From Pseudomonas oryzicola (lineage in GTDB: Bacteria > Pseudomonadota > Gammaproteobacteria > Pseudomonadales > Pseudomonadaceae), in contig NZ_JABWRZ020000001.1 of NCBI RefSeq assembly GCF_014269185.2, positions 2,071,001 through 2,135,000 on the forward strand: DNA of 64,000 nt, given 5' to 3'. Within the stretch, counting starts at the first letter, position 1. Each line of letters starts with the position of its first letter. Both the position numbers and the translations under genes were made by a program. A model generated the notes under the pieces. The model had not been told where the DNA came from, did not search any database, and saw only the letters and a program-made list of their open reading frames with translations. This document shows positions 33,501 to 39,072 of the stretch, in pieces.

Positions 33501-33509
33501 AGTGGTCAT
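24585..33509 (-). CDS. NRPS: C-A(Asp)-T-T-C-A(Dab)-T-C fused to a C-terminal beta-hydroxylase
   Basis: 2974 residues from ATG 33509, which overlaps the upstream stop (ATGA). Domains: N-terminal C (HHISGDF near 133, last Gly replaced by Phe); A1 (near 573, pocket D-L-T-K-V-G-H-V-G, Asp); two T domains in tandem (FFALGGDSI near 968, FFSVGGDSI near 1040); C (HHLIADGW near 1258, with YPLSPLQKGLLFHTL typical of the DCL type); A2 (near 1716, pocket D-I-W-E-I-T-A-D-D, the Dab code); T (FFEAGGHSL near 2106); C (HHMVADGW near 2305); and a TauD/SyrP-like hydroxylase from about 2655 to the end (HNE in ILFHNESSH, distal His in NLIAAHARDPYEGPRK). The fused hydroxylase matches the interface-associated Asp hydroxylase type and should act on the next protein's I-A-T module. 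This is the first NRPS of the operon, so its N-terminal C domain probably accepts an acyl starter. Confidence 0.9.
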   Translation of the reverse strand: MTTSQSLRQASAGQQALWQYHQLNPASPAYNMVAARELRADLDPATLCQAFARVVRHFETLHCGYREQDGTLWMYRPEHIQVHTHVERIDALDSAGVAAWIAQHADQPFDLAAASICRLDLLQSQGRLYLCMAAHHISGDFLSVEWMLKLTFAAYHAALSGEALELPPAGLYFDWLDEQRTLLAEDKLEAAASYWRNQLSGSPTALALPADRPRPRTPGFAGEEVEHLLEPALGSQLRQLAEAQGVSLYVVLATLFQMFMHRYTGQDDFLIGTPTMDRHRARYKQLIGFTLNSLPLRARFTHAPSLADCLRDTAQQMREGLRHRRYPAARLQQEVGAPLFQCMMTYMPSQRDDAFAEYTVREHLFTQRGAANELNLRWQDDGVQLLAQWRYRSDLFDAARIARLAEDFAWFAGIAMAQVDTPVHQLPATPPANCAHRAGASQPPAFATALAAFEHQVQAHGQRIALRDADGSLSYSELDQAASALAARLVEAGAAAGHIIAIALPRSRALITAMLASWKLGAAYLCLDPALPAQRQRQLLANSGASVLIDPTHTLHGLTPAVSQAHTASHPQQLAYLIYTSGSTGTPKAVRVTQGNLANYAQAVLKPLALSPEASLTALASVAADLGYTAWFGALLSGRTLHLLSDELASAPEELAQYLAANPVDCLKIVPSHLAALLAVAEPQRLLPRQCLVLGGEGLDLALVKRLQQLAPSCRIVNHYGPTETTVGCLTHAVHDQAPSLSGFAPVGQPLDNVQVHVLDAHLTPLPLGSIGELYIGGAGVADGYLGQPGLTARQFVPDPFAGNGQRLYRSGDRVRMLASGAIEFLGRLDDQVKIRGFRVEPGEVEACLRACSGVREAAVLARALTEGEAPRLVAYLVAEPGLDRAQLRQQLAERLPEPLLPSVYVELKELPRLGNGKVDRHSLPLPAPEPAPAQAHTAPRDPVEALLLTLWCEVLGKPALSIHDDFFALGGDSIMALQVIAKARKQQLKFSPRHFFAHPTIARLAATLDSPLKALEALLLGVWREVLERPELTRQDDFFSVGGDSIIALQVIAKARKLGLKFSPKELFAQPRVDALALLLAQRQAAQPTPVAAPSAMPAIPSVSLSAEQRQPLQALLGTPLEDAYPLSPLQKGLLFHTLLEGANGVYVNQLQAELQGPLDAERYLAAWHATFAAHPLMRTAILWQGLDEPVQGVCSDLTLPVQRLDWRALDPSQRQQALDAYCQADRAQGFDPQRPPLQRLALIHLDAQHSWLIWSRHHLIADGWSSVMLMEEILARYHGLAVPSRPPYRDYIAWLAAQPHSHSLQYWQQYLAQFEGAGSLPALHPAEPGGKPRYHSRSLRLSEAHSSRLNALGKACRVTLNTLMQAAWGLLLARANNHTEVMFGVTSSGRPDALADAGQMLGVFINTLPLRLRIDPGMALGDYLQQVQAISVAMREHEQTPLAQILQQHPRGAGLFDTLLVFQNLPALSERQLQAGELTFKVLDNLEQTSYGLTVEVLPGRCLEVLFSADAQRLPAAALARLSDDLLNLLQGLDSAPDTRLEQLTTLSPAQHRRLLDWGLNPADYDFEQSWEARVAAQVAAHPERIVARCAEQSLTYAELWQQSERLARGLQALGAQPDQPVALLAERGIEWFCLMVATLRAGCGWLPLEPSQPPARWQQVLARLEQPLVVCSQACAEPLASVYQGRRALPSELLQMSASGRLPQQPARPQQLAYVLFTSGSTGQPKGVMVPRAGMLNNMLAKVQPLGLNADDVIAQTAPACFDISVWQTLTAPLFGACVEIIGDALVGDPQALLALLRERRVSLFEPVPALLQALLENLDGQPAALPHLRWVIPTGEALPVATAQLWFRHYPHIPLMNAYGPAECSDDVAFQPLYQAPGPDATVAIGRPTANAELYVLGHDLQPVAAGVVGELAIGGIGVSRGYLADPARTAASFIPNPFGTPGSRLYLSGDLARWDADGVLQYLGRKDFQLKLRGFRIEPGEIEAHLERHPDVLRAMVSLQTLGGSELLVGYWQGRSGHRLNDAQLAQHVRDSLPAYMVPSLWVAMDSWPTNANGKVDRKALPLPTLQHAEVEPLVSANEQLLGELWAALLPEQPLGRNSHFFEAGGHSLLATRLIARLRQRCAVELPLRSVFEAPLLWQLAERLDALAAMPTAGSARPALLPVARRAHMPVSLSQQRLWLVDRLHGPSASYNMAASLSLRGPLDLAALRATFNALLARHEVLRSAYHDIDGEPIMRIAEQLELEVSLRDLASLDEAQRQQVAEQESLDNLRLPFDLRQAPLIRARVLKLGEHQHLLLLALHHMVADGWSVGVLVNEFSQLYASLREGRPAALPALPVQYADYAAWQHQYLQGAVLQREVSFWQHQLQGAPQVLALPCDWPRPAQADARGAARALEIPAPLLARLEALALAEGVSLYMLLLASFELLLHSITGADDLLLGTDVAGREHAQLDGLIGFFVNVLPLRSRRLAGETLREFLGRTRDTCVQALEHQALPFDRIVEALQVPRERSRNPLVQALFVLQNTPSGDFSIPGLEVRMQPAAERTSKFDMALFLERHGDVMRGDWVYARALFKGERIDALIGAWLNLLQQVVEQPHATLAHFTVTLPFVETPALAKSAPSSSKLDKLKKLPARATAPRPLIRTSPLQTGRAFPLVIEPLAADLDPVGWAQSSRDLIDTLLCQHGGLLFRGFALDDAKAFEAFAEAIHPGLFGGYGDLPKKEGGRNIYRSTPYPEREMILFHNESSHLPRAPRKQWFYCEQPSPVGGATPIVDCRELYRQLPAELAEAFERKGLLYVRTFTERLDVNWRAFFKTDSRDEVEALCRASHTEFRWLANDELQTRTRCPAVIRHPLSGERSFFNQLQLHHSFCLDAQVREDLLKMVGAERMPRQVYFGDGSPIDDASMALIGRLYEACAVRFDWQRGDVVMLDNLIAAHARDPYEGPRKIAVAMGDMHEPARLAARHNATELQD

Positions 33510-34492
33510 CGGCGGCACTCCTGGGCGGGTTCGGCCATGGCCACCATCACTTGCCGTGGCCCTTTGAAACTGGCGCGGCCATGGGCCACCAGCATGTTGT
33601 CGAGCATCAGCACGTCGCCCTGCTGCCAGGGGAAGCGCACGGTGCACTGCTCGAGCACGCCACGGATCTCCGCCAGCGCGCTTTCTTCCAGTTCGCTGCC
33701 GTCGCCGTAATAGACGTTGCGCGGCAGGTCGAGCGGGTCGTCGACCACGGCCAGCAGGCTTTCCCGCACGGCAGGTGGCAGGTTGGACACGTGGAACAGA
33801 TGCGCCTGGTTGAACCACACCCAGTCCTGTGTGACCGGGTGGCGAGCGCTGGCCTGGCAGACCTGGCGGGTACGCAGTTCACCGTCGTCCTTCCACTCGA
33901 AGGCAATCTGGTTGGCCCGGCAGTAGGCCTCGGCCACAGTGCGGTCTGCGCTGTTGAAGGCCTGCTCCCAGGGCAGGTCGAGACCGTTGCCGTAGTTGCG
34001 TACGTACATCAGGCGTTTGCTTTCGAAGCGCTGGCGCAGGGCAGGGTCGAGCTGCTGGAAGATGCGTCGGCTGTCGGCGATCGGGGTTTCCCCACCTTCA
34101 GCGCTGGGCTGTACGCAGTGGAACCAGATCTTCATTGGCCACTGCAGGGTGTAGGACTGCTCGTTGTGCAACGGGATGACCTGGTGCGCGGGGTATTCGG
34201 TGGAGGTGTACACCCCCTGTTCGATCGCCTTGCGCGGGGTGGAACCGAATTCGTAATTGAGCAGCGGGTGACCGAAGCTGCGCACCAGCACCTGGAACGC
34301 CTGTTCGCCCAGCACCCCGAACCCCCGCAGCAGCAGGGCGCCGCTTTCGTGCAGGCAGTCGTTGGCCAGCGCATGCAGCGCCGCGAAGTTCCCCGCACCG
34401 GGTTGTGCCGGCTCGACCAGCAGCGGCAGGCCGCTGTCTGGCAAAAGTGCTTGCACCGACAGGCCATTGCCCGGCCCGACACCTCGTCCCAT
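33506..34492 (-). CDS. Stand-alone SyrP/TauD-like beta-hydroxylase, likely for the tandem-T Asp module
   Basis: 328 residues from ATG 34492, which has AAGGAG six bases upstream; the longer frame from 34534 lacks one. TauD fold with the iron triad HNE (in VIPLHNEQSYT) plus the distal His in LMLDNMLVAHGRASFKGPRQ. It is the first gene of the main NRPS operon and overlaps the next start by ATGA. The following NRPS has an Asp A domain with two T domains and no interface domain. That pairing fits the stand-alone aspartyl beta-hydroxylase subtype known from siderophore clusters such as delftibactin and cupriachelin. The predicted product is beta-hydroxy-Asp of a different diastereomer from that made by the fused enzyme. 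Confidence 0.88.
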   Translation of the reverse strand: MGRGVGPGNGLSVQALLPDSGLPLLVEPAQPGAGNFAALHALANDCLHESGALLLRGFGVLGEQAFQVLVRSFGHPLLNYEFGSTPRKAIEQGVYTSTEYPAHQVIPLHNEQSYTLQWPMKIWFHCVQPSAEGGETPIADSRRIFQQLDPALRQRFESKRLMYVRNYGNGLDLPWEQAFNSADRTVAEAYCRANQIAFEWKDDGELRTRQVCQASARHPVTQDWVWFNQAHLFHVSNLPPAVRESLLAVVDDPLDLPRNVYYGDGSELEESALAEIRGVLEQCTVRFPWQQGDVLMLDNMLVAHGRASFKGPRQVMVAMAEPAQECRR

Positions 34493-34559
34493 GAGTTGCT
34501 CCTTTTTATCGTGGTAGTCACAGCAAAAGGCCATCCCTGGTCTCCCACGGGGCCCCGGC

Positions 34560-34606
34560 GGAATATATACGAAAGATATGGTAAGTGTTAATGCAATTTA
34601 TTAGCA
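34560..34606. promoter_or_regulatory. Divergent promoter region with Fur-box-like site
   Basis: TGCAATTTATTAGCA (34592-34606) fits the 7-1-7 Fur box at 10 of 14 arm positions (right half 6/7), within a wider inverted repeat AATGC...GCATT (34590-34608). For the - strand operon, TTAACA and TATATT with an 18-nt spacer form a plausible promoter next to it. The same site could also repress the mbtH-aminotransferase pair on the + strand. Confidence 0.5.
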
Positions 34607-34690
34607 TTCACATTGTATGTGAGCGCCTCGACTGCAGCCTTCCTGCGGGCAGCCGGGATTCTGTGAAATCGTTTGTCCAAGGAGTCGACA

Positions 34691-34906
34691 ATGAGTTGGG
34701 AAAAGGCCGAGTGCGGGTTCGTGGTGGTGGTCAATCATGAGGAGCAGTATTCCATCTGGCCGGATTACAAGGCCCTGCCCGAGGGCTGGCGCGCGGTCGG
34801 CCAGCAGGGTGACAAGGCGCAGTGCCTGGCCTGGATCGAACAGCACTGGACGGACATGCGCCCGCTGAGCCTGCGCCAGGCCCTTGAAACCGCCGGGCAA
34901 CGCTGA
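34691..34906 (+). CDS. MbtH-like protein
   Basis: A 71-residue MbtH-like protein with all family hallmarks: [19 protein letters not shown], the Trp of [11 protein letters not shown] and the final PLSLRQ. MbtH-like proteins bind and activate or stabilise adenylation domains, and this one presumably serves the NRPSs of the cluster. ATG 34691 is preceded by AAGGAG (34679-34684). An in-frame ATG at 34673 lies upstream of that ribosome site and is not used. It heads a two-gene operon with the diaminobutyrate aminotransferase and is divergent from the main NRPS operon. Confidence 0.95.
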   Translation: MSWEKAECGFVVVVNHEEQYSIWPDYKALPEGWRAVGQQGDKAQCLAWIEQHWTDMRPLSLRQALETAGQR

Positions 34907-34931
34907 GCGCCAGCCACAGAGGGAGCGATCC

Positions 34932-36320
34932 ATGGAAGACATTCAGCTTGCACCGTACAACCTGGCGCATTTTCGCCGCCAACCGCCGCGCCAGTTCGAG
35001 GCTGACCCGCTGCTGCAGCGCCAGGCTGCGCGTGAGTCGAACGCACGCTCCTACCCTCGGCGTATTCCCCTTGCGCTGAAGGCAGCGCAGGGGCTCTACG
35101 TACAGGACACCCGTGAGCAACTGTTCATGGACTGCCTGGCGGGCGCAGGGACACTGGCGCTTGGCCACAACCATCCGTGCACCCTGGCGGCGATGCGCGC
35201 GACCCTGGACAGCGGCGTGCCACTGCACACCCTCGACCTGACCACGCCAGTCAAGGACCTGTTCGTCGAGACCTTGTTCGAGGCCTTGCCGCCAACCTTC
35301 GCTGCCGAGGCGCGTATCCAGTTCTGCGGGCCGACCGGGGCCGACGGGATCGAGGCGGCGATCAAGCTGGCCAAGATCGCCACGGGGCGCAAAGGGGTTT
35401 TCTGCTTCTCTGGCGGCTACCACGGCATGACCCACGGCACGCTCAGCCTCATGGGCAACCTGGGGCCCAAGCAGCTGCCGGGTTCGCTCATGCCCGATGT
35501 GCAGGTGCTGCCGTACCCCTATGACTACCGCTGCCCGTTTGCCCTAGGTGGCGAGACCGGTATCGACGCAGGGCTGAGCTACATCGGCCAGCTGCTGAGC
35601 GACCCCGAGTCCGGGGTGCCGCTGCCGGCGGCGGTGGTGGTGGAAGTGGTGCAGGGCGAGGGCGGTGTCATTCCGGCGCCGGTGCGCTGGCTGCAGGGCC
35701 TGCGCAAGCTGACCCGCGACCATGGCGTGGTGCTGATCATCGACGAGGTACAGAGCGGCATCGGCCGCACCGGGCGCATGTTCGCCTTCGAGCACGCCGC
35801 TATCGAGCCGGACGTACTGGTGCTGTCCAAGGCCATCGGCGGCGGCCTGCCGCTGGCAGTGATGGTCTACCGGGAGGCGCTCGATGTGTGGACGCCAGGT
35901 GCGCATGCGGGCACCTTCCGCGGCAATCAGCTGGCCATGGCGGCCGGCACCGCGACCCTGCGGTATATCCGCGACGAGGGCGTGGTGGCCAACGCCGAGC
36001 GCATGGGCGACTACCTGATGACCCGGCTGCGCCAGTTGCAGCGCGATTACCCGTGCATCGGCGATGTACGTGGGCGTGGGCTGATGGTCGGGGTGGAGAT
36101 CGTCTCTACCGACGCAGGCCAAGGCCGGGTGCCGGCCGGGGATGGCGTGCTGGCCAAGGCCGTGCAGCAGGGCTGCCTGCGTGAAGGGGTGATCCTCGAA
36201 CTGGGCGGGCGGCATGGCGCGGTGCTGCGCTTCCTGCCGCCGTTGACCATCGGTAGTGAGGAGATCGATACATTGGTCGAGAAGCTGGAGATCGCGTTGG
36301 CTGCCAGCCTGCGGCGATAA
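34932..36320 (+). CDS. dat: Diaminobutyrate--2-oxoglutarate aminotransferase (PvdH-like)
   Basis: A 462-residue class-III PLP aminotransferase. It has FCGPTGADGIEAAIKLAK (phosphate/substrate region), the Asp of LIIDEVQSGIGRTG and the Schiff-base Lys in VLSKAIGGGLPL. The length and the N-terminus match L-2,4-diaminobutyrate:2-oxoglutarate aminotransferases, which make Dab from aspartate semialdehyde for siderophores. It supplies the Dab predicted for the second A domain of the large NRPS. GAGGGAG precedes ATG 34932; an in-frame start at 34884 would overlap mbtH. The 25-base spacing indicates an operon with mbtH. Confidence 0.93.
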   Translation: MEDIQLAPYNLAHFRRQPPRQFEADPLLQRQAARESNARSYPRRIPLALKAAQGLYVQDTREQLFMDCLAGAGTLALGHNHPCTLAAMRATLDSGVPLHTLDLTTPVKDLFVETLFEALPPTFAAEARIQFCGPTGADGIEAAIKLAKIATGRKGVFCFSGGYHGMTHGTLSLMGNLGPKQLPGSLMPDVQVLPYPYDYRCPFALGGETGIDAGLSYIGQLLSDPESGVPLPAAVVVEVVQGEGGVIPAPVRWLQGLRKLTRDHGVVLIIDEVQSGIGRTGRMFAFEHAAIEPDVLVLSKAIGGGLPLAVMVYREALDVWTPGAHAGTFRGNQLAMAAGTATLRYIRDEGVVANAERMGDYLMTRLRQLQRDYPCIGDVRGRGLMVGVEIVSTDAGQGRVPAGDGVLAKAVQQGCLREGVILELGGRHGAVLRFLPPLTIGSEEIDTLVEKLEIALAASLRR

Positions 36321-36339
36321 GATTCGGGGTGGCGTGGCC

Positions 36340-36376
36340 CCACAGGGTGTACGCAACCTTTGCGCACACCCTGTGG
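36340..36376. terminator. Strong stem-loop after the aminotransferase
   Basis: CCACAGGGTGT (36340-36350) pairs with ACACCCTGTGG (36366-36376). The stem continues inward through CGCAA/TTGCG after one mismatch, leaving a CCT loop. It begins 19 bases after the aminotransferase stop. No T-run follows on the + strand, so it is a barrier or a Rho-assisted end more than a classical intrinsic terminator. Confidence 0.5.
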
Positions 36377-36540
36377 AGAGAAAAATCCCACAGCTTTATC
36401 GGAGGTTTCGCTGCCTGGGCCGGTTTGTACATCTTCGAGCCGTCGCTATCATCGGGCGACAACGTGGCGGACTTCCGGAGACTCAGGTGATGCTTTTTGG
36501 CAACGTGAAGCGGCGAGGCTAACAGCGTGCCTCGGCCCTG

Positions 36541-37683
36541 TTGATCCTGCTGTGTCTGCTAGGCGTGTTCCCTCTCGATGTGATCCTCCCGTCATTCCCT
36601 GCGCTTGCAGATCAATTTCATGTCGGGCCGCAACAAATAGCCTACTCGGTGAGCTTCTTTGCGTTTGGTGTCGCCGTGGCGCAAATCGTGATCGGGCCAT
36701 TGTCGGATGGCATGGGGCGCAAGCGGTTGTTGCTCGCTGGGTTGGCAGTGTCCATTGCAGGCGCAGTGGGTTGTGTACTTTCAACCCGCTATGAGACGTT
36801 CATGGCGTTCCGTTTGCTGCAGGCCCTGGGTTGCGGGAGTTTCGTGCTGGGCCAGGCGCTCGTGCAAGATCTGTACAGTGGTAGACAGCGCAATGCCATG
36901 CGTATCCTGCTGACCAGCGCAAGTGGGCTATTCATCTCGTTGTCACCGGTCGCAGGCGCTTTTCTCCAACAATCCTTTGGCTGGAAGGGCAGCTTTACGG
37001 TATTCGCTTTCATAGCCGTGATCGTTTCATCCCTGTCATATGCATTGCTGCAGGACACGCCTGCATTGAGAGGCCGTAGGTCGGGCATGCGCAGCTACTG
37101 GGTTATGCTGCGTGATACGACCTATCTTGCGCACTCCCTGCTGTCCAGTCTCGCTTTTGCCTGCCATTTTTCCTTCATCGTTGTCGCGCCATTGGCGTTG
37201 ATGGACAACCTGGGGCTGACGCCATATCAATTCTCGGTGGTATTTATCGCCTATGGGCTTGCATATATCGCTGGCGGAGCAGCCGCGAACTATTTGAACA
37301 ATCGAGTAACCCCGCAGGTTCAGATCAAGACGGGATTCCTGCTCATAGCTGCCGGGGGCATCACACTTGTGGTTTGGGAGCAGCTAGCGGGACTGACGGT
37401 GGCGGGCCTTCTTCTGCCGATGATCATCTGCACGACGGGGACAACGCTGGTGCGTCCTGCTGCGACGACCCAAGCCTTGGCGCGTTACCCACACCAGGCC
37501 GGTGCGGCAGCGTCGCTCAATACGACATTGCTGTTCGCAGGTGGTGGTTTGGCTGGCAGTCTTGTGGCCGGTGTCGAAAGCGCGCTGCCGATGAGCCTGG
37601 GGCTTCTGTTCCTGGGCGCCAGTCTGTGCGGGTGGCTACTGCTTGCATGCATGGCGGAAACTGACCGCATGGCTGAGGGATGA
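36541..37683 (+). CDS. MFS transporter, Bcr/CflA-like drug or metabolite exporter
   Basis: About 380 residues with roughly 12 membrane helices and MFS motif A (GPLSDGMGRKRLL) between helices 2 and 3. The N-terminal FPLDVILPSFPALADQF is typical of the Bcr/CflA group of proton-driven exporters. Export of the siderophore or an intermediate is plausible from its position but not shown. The start is uncertain: the frame has a TAA at 36520-36522 and no ATG after it, so CTG 36538 or TTG 36541 must serve, without a clear ribosome site. The homologous-looking QRASALLILL begins right after that TAA, so a nonsense mutation at the 5' end is possible. It runs convergently into the next gene with no gap. 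GC is lower than in the NRPS genes. Confidence 0.75.
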   Translation: MILLCLLGVFPLDVILPSFPALADQFHVGPQQIAYSVSFFAFGVAVAQIVIGPLSDGMGRKRLLLAGLAVSIAGAVGCVLSTRYETFMAFRLLQALGCGSFVLGQALVQDLYSGRQRNAMRILLTSASGLFISLSPVAGAFLQQSFGWKGSFTVFAFIAVIVSSLSYALLQDTPALRGRRSGMRSYWVMLRDTTYLAHSLLSSLAFACHFSFIVVAPLALMDNLGLTPYQFSVVFIAYGLAYIAGGAAANYLNNRVTPQVQIKTGFLLIAAGGITLVVWEQLAGLTVAGLLLPMIICTTGTTLVRPAATTQALARYPHQAGAAASLNTTLLFAGGGLAGSLVAGVESALPMSLGLLFLGASLCGWLLLACMAETDRMAEG

Positions 37684-38199
37684 TCAGGCGCAAAAACCGA
37701 GCAGCAGCAGCGCCGCCACGCCCAGGCCGAGCGCAACCGAGCAGCCGCCCAGCGACAAGGCGGCTCGCCCTTGCCGGTACCAGCCGTCATGCCCGAGTTG
37801 CCGTGCCGGTGCCAGCAGGCTGCGCCAGCGCAGTTCGGTGTCATGAAATGCCTGCAGATTCGCCGGGGCGGCATCCAGCCAGCGACGGAAGTCGATGCGC
37901 TCGCAGGCGGTCACCTCGGGGCTCTGCAAACGCACATACCATCGCCCGGCAGCACTCGCCAGCCCGTCGCGGCGCGAACGGCCGGCCTGCAGGGCCTGGT
38001 CCATGTGCCGTTCGATGCTGGCCAGGGGGAGGTCGAGGCGGGCAGCGATGGCAGCGAAGTCCAGCTGGTCCAGGCGGTTGAGCAGGAACACTTGCTGGAC
38101 GCGCCGTGGCAGCTGTTGCAAGGCATGCAGCAGGGATTCTGCGGTATCGTGCCCCGCAGCCGGGGTTGGATGTTCGAGCGGCAGTAGCAGACGGCTCAT
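37684..38199 (-). CDS. Hybrid regulator: sigma-70 region 4-like HTH fused to FecR N-terminal (DUF4880) domain and a TM helix
   Basis: 171 residues from ATG 38199, preceded by AAGGAG at ideal distance; the frame extends to 38232 without a better site. Residues about 30-75 (LPRRVQQVFLLNRLDQLDFA then AIAARLDLPLASIERHMDQAL) match region 4 of FecI-type ECF sigma factors. Residues about 85-125 (WYVRLQSPEVTACERIDFRR, WLDAAPANLQAF) match the N-terminal domain of FecR anti-sigma proteins. The protein ends in one hydrophobic helix (LGGCSVALGLGVAALLLLGF). Sigma region 2 and the periplasmic FecR sensor are missing, so it cannot work as a normal sigma factor or sensor. It could compete for promoters or partners. 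A Fur-box-like site lies 65 bases upstream, so expression should be iron-repressed. Confidence 0.75.
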   Translation of the reverse strand: MSRLLLPLEHPTPAAGHDTAESLLHALQQLPRRVQQVFLLNRLDQLDFAAIAARLDLPLASIERHMDQALQAGRSRRDGLASAAGRWYVRLQSPEVTACERIDFRRWLDAAPANLQAFHDTELRWRSLLAPARQLGHDGWYRQGRAALSLGGCSVALGLGVAALLLLGFCA

Positions 38200-38263
38200 G
38201 GACAGCTCCTTGCTGAAAAGGGAAGGGGGCATCTTCCGTGACGCAACGTCAGCCTAGGCTAAA

Positions 38264-38278
38264 CGATATTGATTCTCA
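38264..38278 (-). promoter_or_regulatory. Fur box upstream of the sigma/FecR hybrid gene
   Basis: On the - strand the site reads TGAGAATCAATATCG, 11 of 14 arm positions of TGATAATnATTATCA. It lies 65 bases before the start codon of the hybrid regulator and directs iron repression of that gene if functional. Confidence 0.55.
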
Positions 38279-38373
38279 AGTGCTGATTTTGTAATGCTTC
38301 GCAATGAGCGTTCACGCCCTGAAGCACTTTTGCTAGCATGCGCGCCATCACGATCTTCATTAGCCTGAAGAGC

Positions 38374-38403
38374 CAAAAAAAAGACCCGGCAAAAAGCCGG
38401 GTC
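38374..38403 (-). terminator. Intrinsic terminator of the PrrF RNA
   Basis: On the - strand, GACCCGGC/GCCGGGTC (38383-38390 and 38396-38403) forms an 8-bp GC-rich stem with a TTTTT loop, followed at once by nine T residues (38374-38382). Confidence 0.93.
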
Positions 38404-38484
38404 CAAAACCGTGATTAGCCTGATGAGGAGATAATCTGAGAGCGACCTAAGCTCCAGGTTATCCAGCTGATCTCGCGATCAGTT
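38374..38484 (-). ncRNA. prrF: PrrF-family iron-responsive small RNA
   Basis: The - strand transcript predicted from a Fur-controlled promoter to an intrinsic terminator is about 110 nt. It matches my memory of Pseudomonas PrrF: AACTGATCGCGAGATCAGC at the 5' end, then GGTCGCTCTCAGATTATCTC, CTCATCAGGCTAATCACGG, and the terminator GACCCGGC-TTTTT-GCCGGGTC. PrrF RNAs are made under iron starvation and block translation of iron-using proteins such as superoxide dismutase and TCA enzymes by base pairing with Hfq. Only one copy is present here. It lies in the gap between the hybrid regulator and the DUF6124 gene, with no ORF overlapping it. Confidence 0.92.
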
Positions 38485-38491
38485 GAGTGCA

Positions 38492-38519
38492 ATAATAATC
38501 GTTATCATTTGCCAGTCAA
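38492..38519 (-). promoter_or_regulatory. PrrF promoter with embedded Fur box
   Basis: Reading the - strand: TTGACT (-35, 38519-38514), a 16-nt spacer, TATTAT (-10, 38497-38492) and an inferred start at 38484. The Fur box TGATAACGATTATTA (38507-38493) matches the 7-1-7 consensus at 13 of 14 arm positions. It fills the spacer and overlaps the -10, the arrangement expected for strong Fur repression. Confidence 0.88.
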
Positions 38520-38630
38520 ATGATTTTTTTAACTGATCCGGTAAAAAAATTTTACCGGTGCGCTTCCCTGTCCCGGCAATCGGGGCCTTTGCCGTTACCC
38601 GGCCATCACGTTCTCTCCCTTCTTACTCGC

Positions 38631-38942
38631 CTATAAATCCGGCTCCACAGCGCGTTTGTGCTCCAGCAGTGCCCGGGCCATGTCCATCATGTGCATCAGG
38701 GCGAAGGTCAGTTCGCGCTGGCTGCCATGCTGGTGGGTGGCGGTCTCCTGGGCGGTGGCGGCAGCGCAGCGCAGCAGGGCGATGGCATGTTCCTGGGCCT
38801 GACCTCCGGTGACGCCCTCGTGCAACGTCCAGATCTTGTTGTCGAGGGTGGGGCGCGGCGGGTTGGGGTTGAGGTAGTAGTCGAGGGCGCGGCGGGCGGC
38901 TTCGCTGTCGAGATCTGTTTCGTCGTTTTTCGGTGGTTTCAT
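38631..38942 (-). CDS. DUF6124-like protein
   Basis: 103 residues from ATG 38942 (GAAGG eight bases upstream); the frame could start earlier at 38972. The N-terminus MKPPKNDETDLDSEAARRAL and the following DYYLNPNP resemble the DUF6124 family of small Pseudomonas proteins. The rest is probably helical (HAIALLRCAAATAQETATHQ, FALMHMMDMARALLEH). It is cytosolic, with no membrane segment, and its function is unknown. It stands alone between the sRNA and the divergent XRE regulator. Confidence 0.7.
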   Translation of the reverse strand: MKPPKNDETDLDSEAARRALDYYLNPNPPRPTLDNKIWTLHEGVTGGQAQEHAIALLRCAAATAQETATHQHGSQRELTFALMHMMDMARALLEHKRAVEPDL

Positions 38943-39047
38943 CGCGATACCTTCTGATTTCCCTTCAAACACACAGGAATCACAGGATAGGTCAATCTGT
39001 ACTATTCATGTCCAAAGAAATAATTCAGATTGTGTATTGCTGCGGGT

Positions 39048-39062
39048 AATACAGTCCGTATT
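39048..39062 (+). promoter_or_regulatory. Possible operator upstream of the XRE/S24 regulator
   Basis: AATAC (39048-39052) and GTATT (39058-39062) form an inverted repeat centred 18 bases before the regulator's start codon. This is the usual place for autoregulation by a CI-like repressor. The dyad is short, so this is tentative. Confidence 0.35.
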
Positions 39063-39072
39063 GTTGCCGCTC

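Noticed and set aside
34570..34600. PvdS-type iron-starvation box (TAAAT-n16-CGT) upstream of the main NRPS operon
   Set aside because: TAAAT and CGT are both present on the - strand but 23 bases apart rather than 16.
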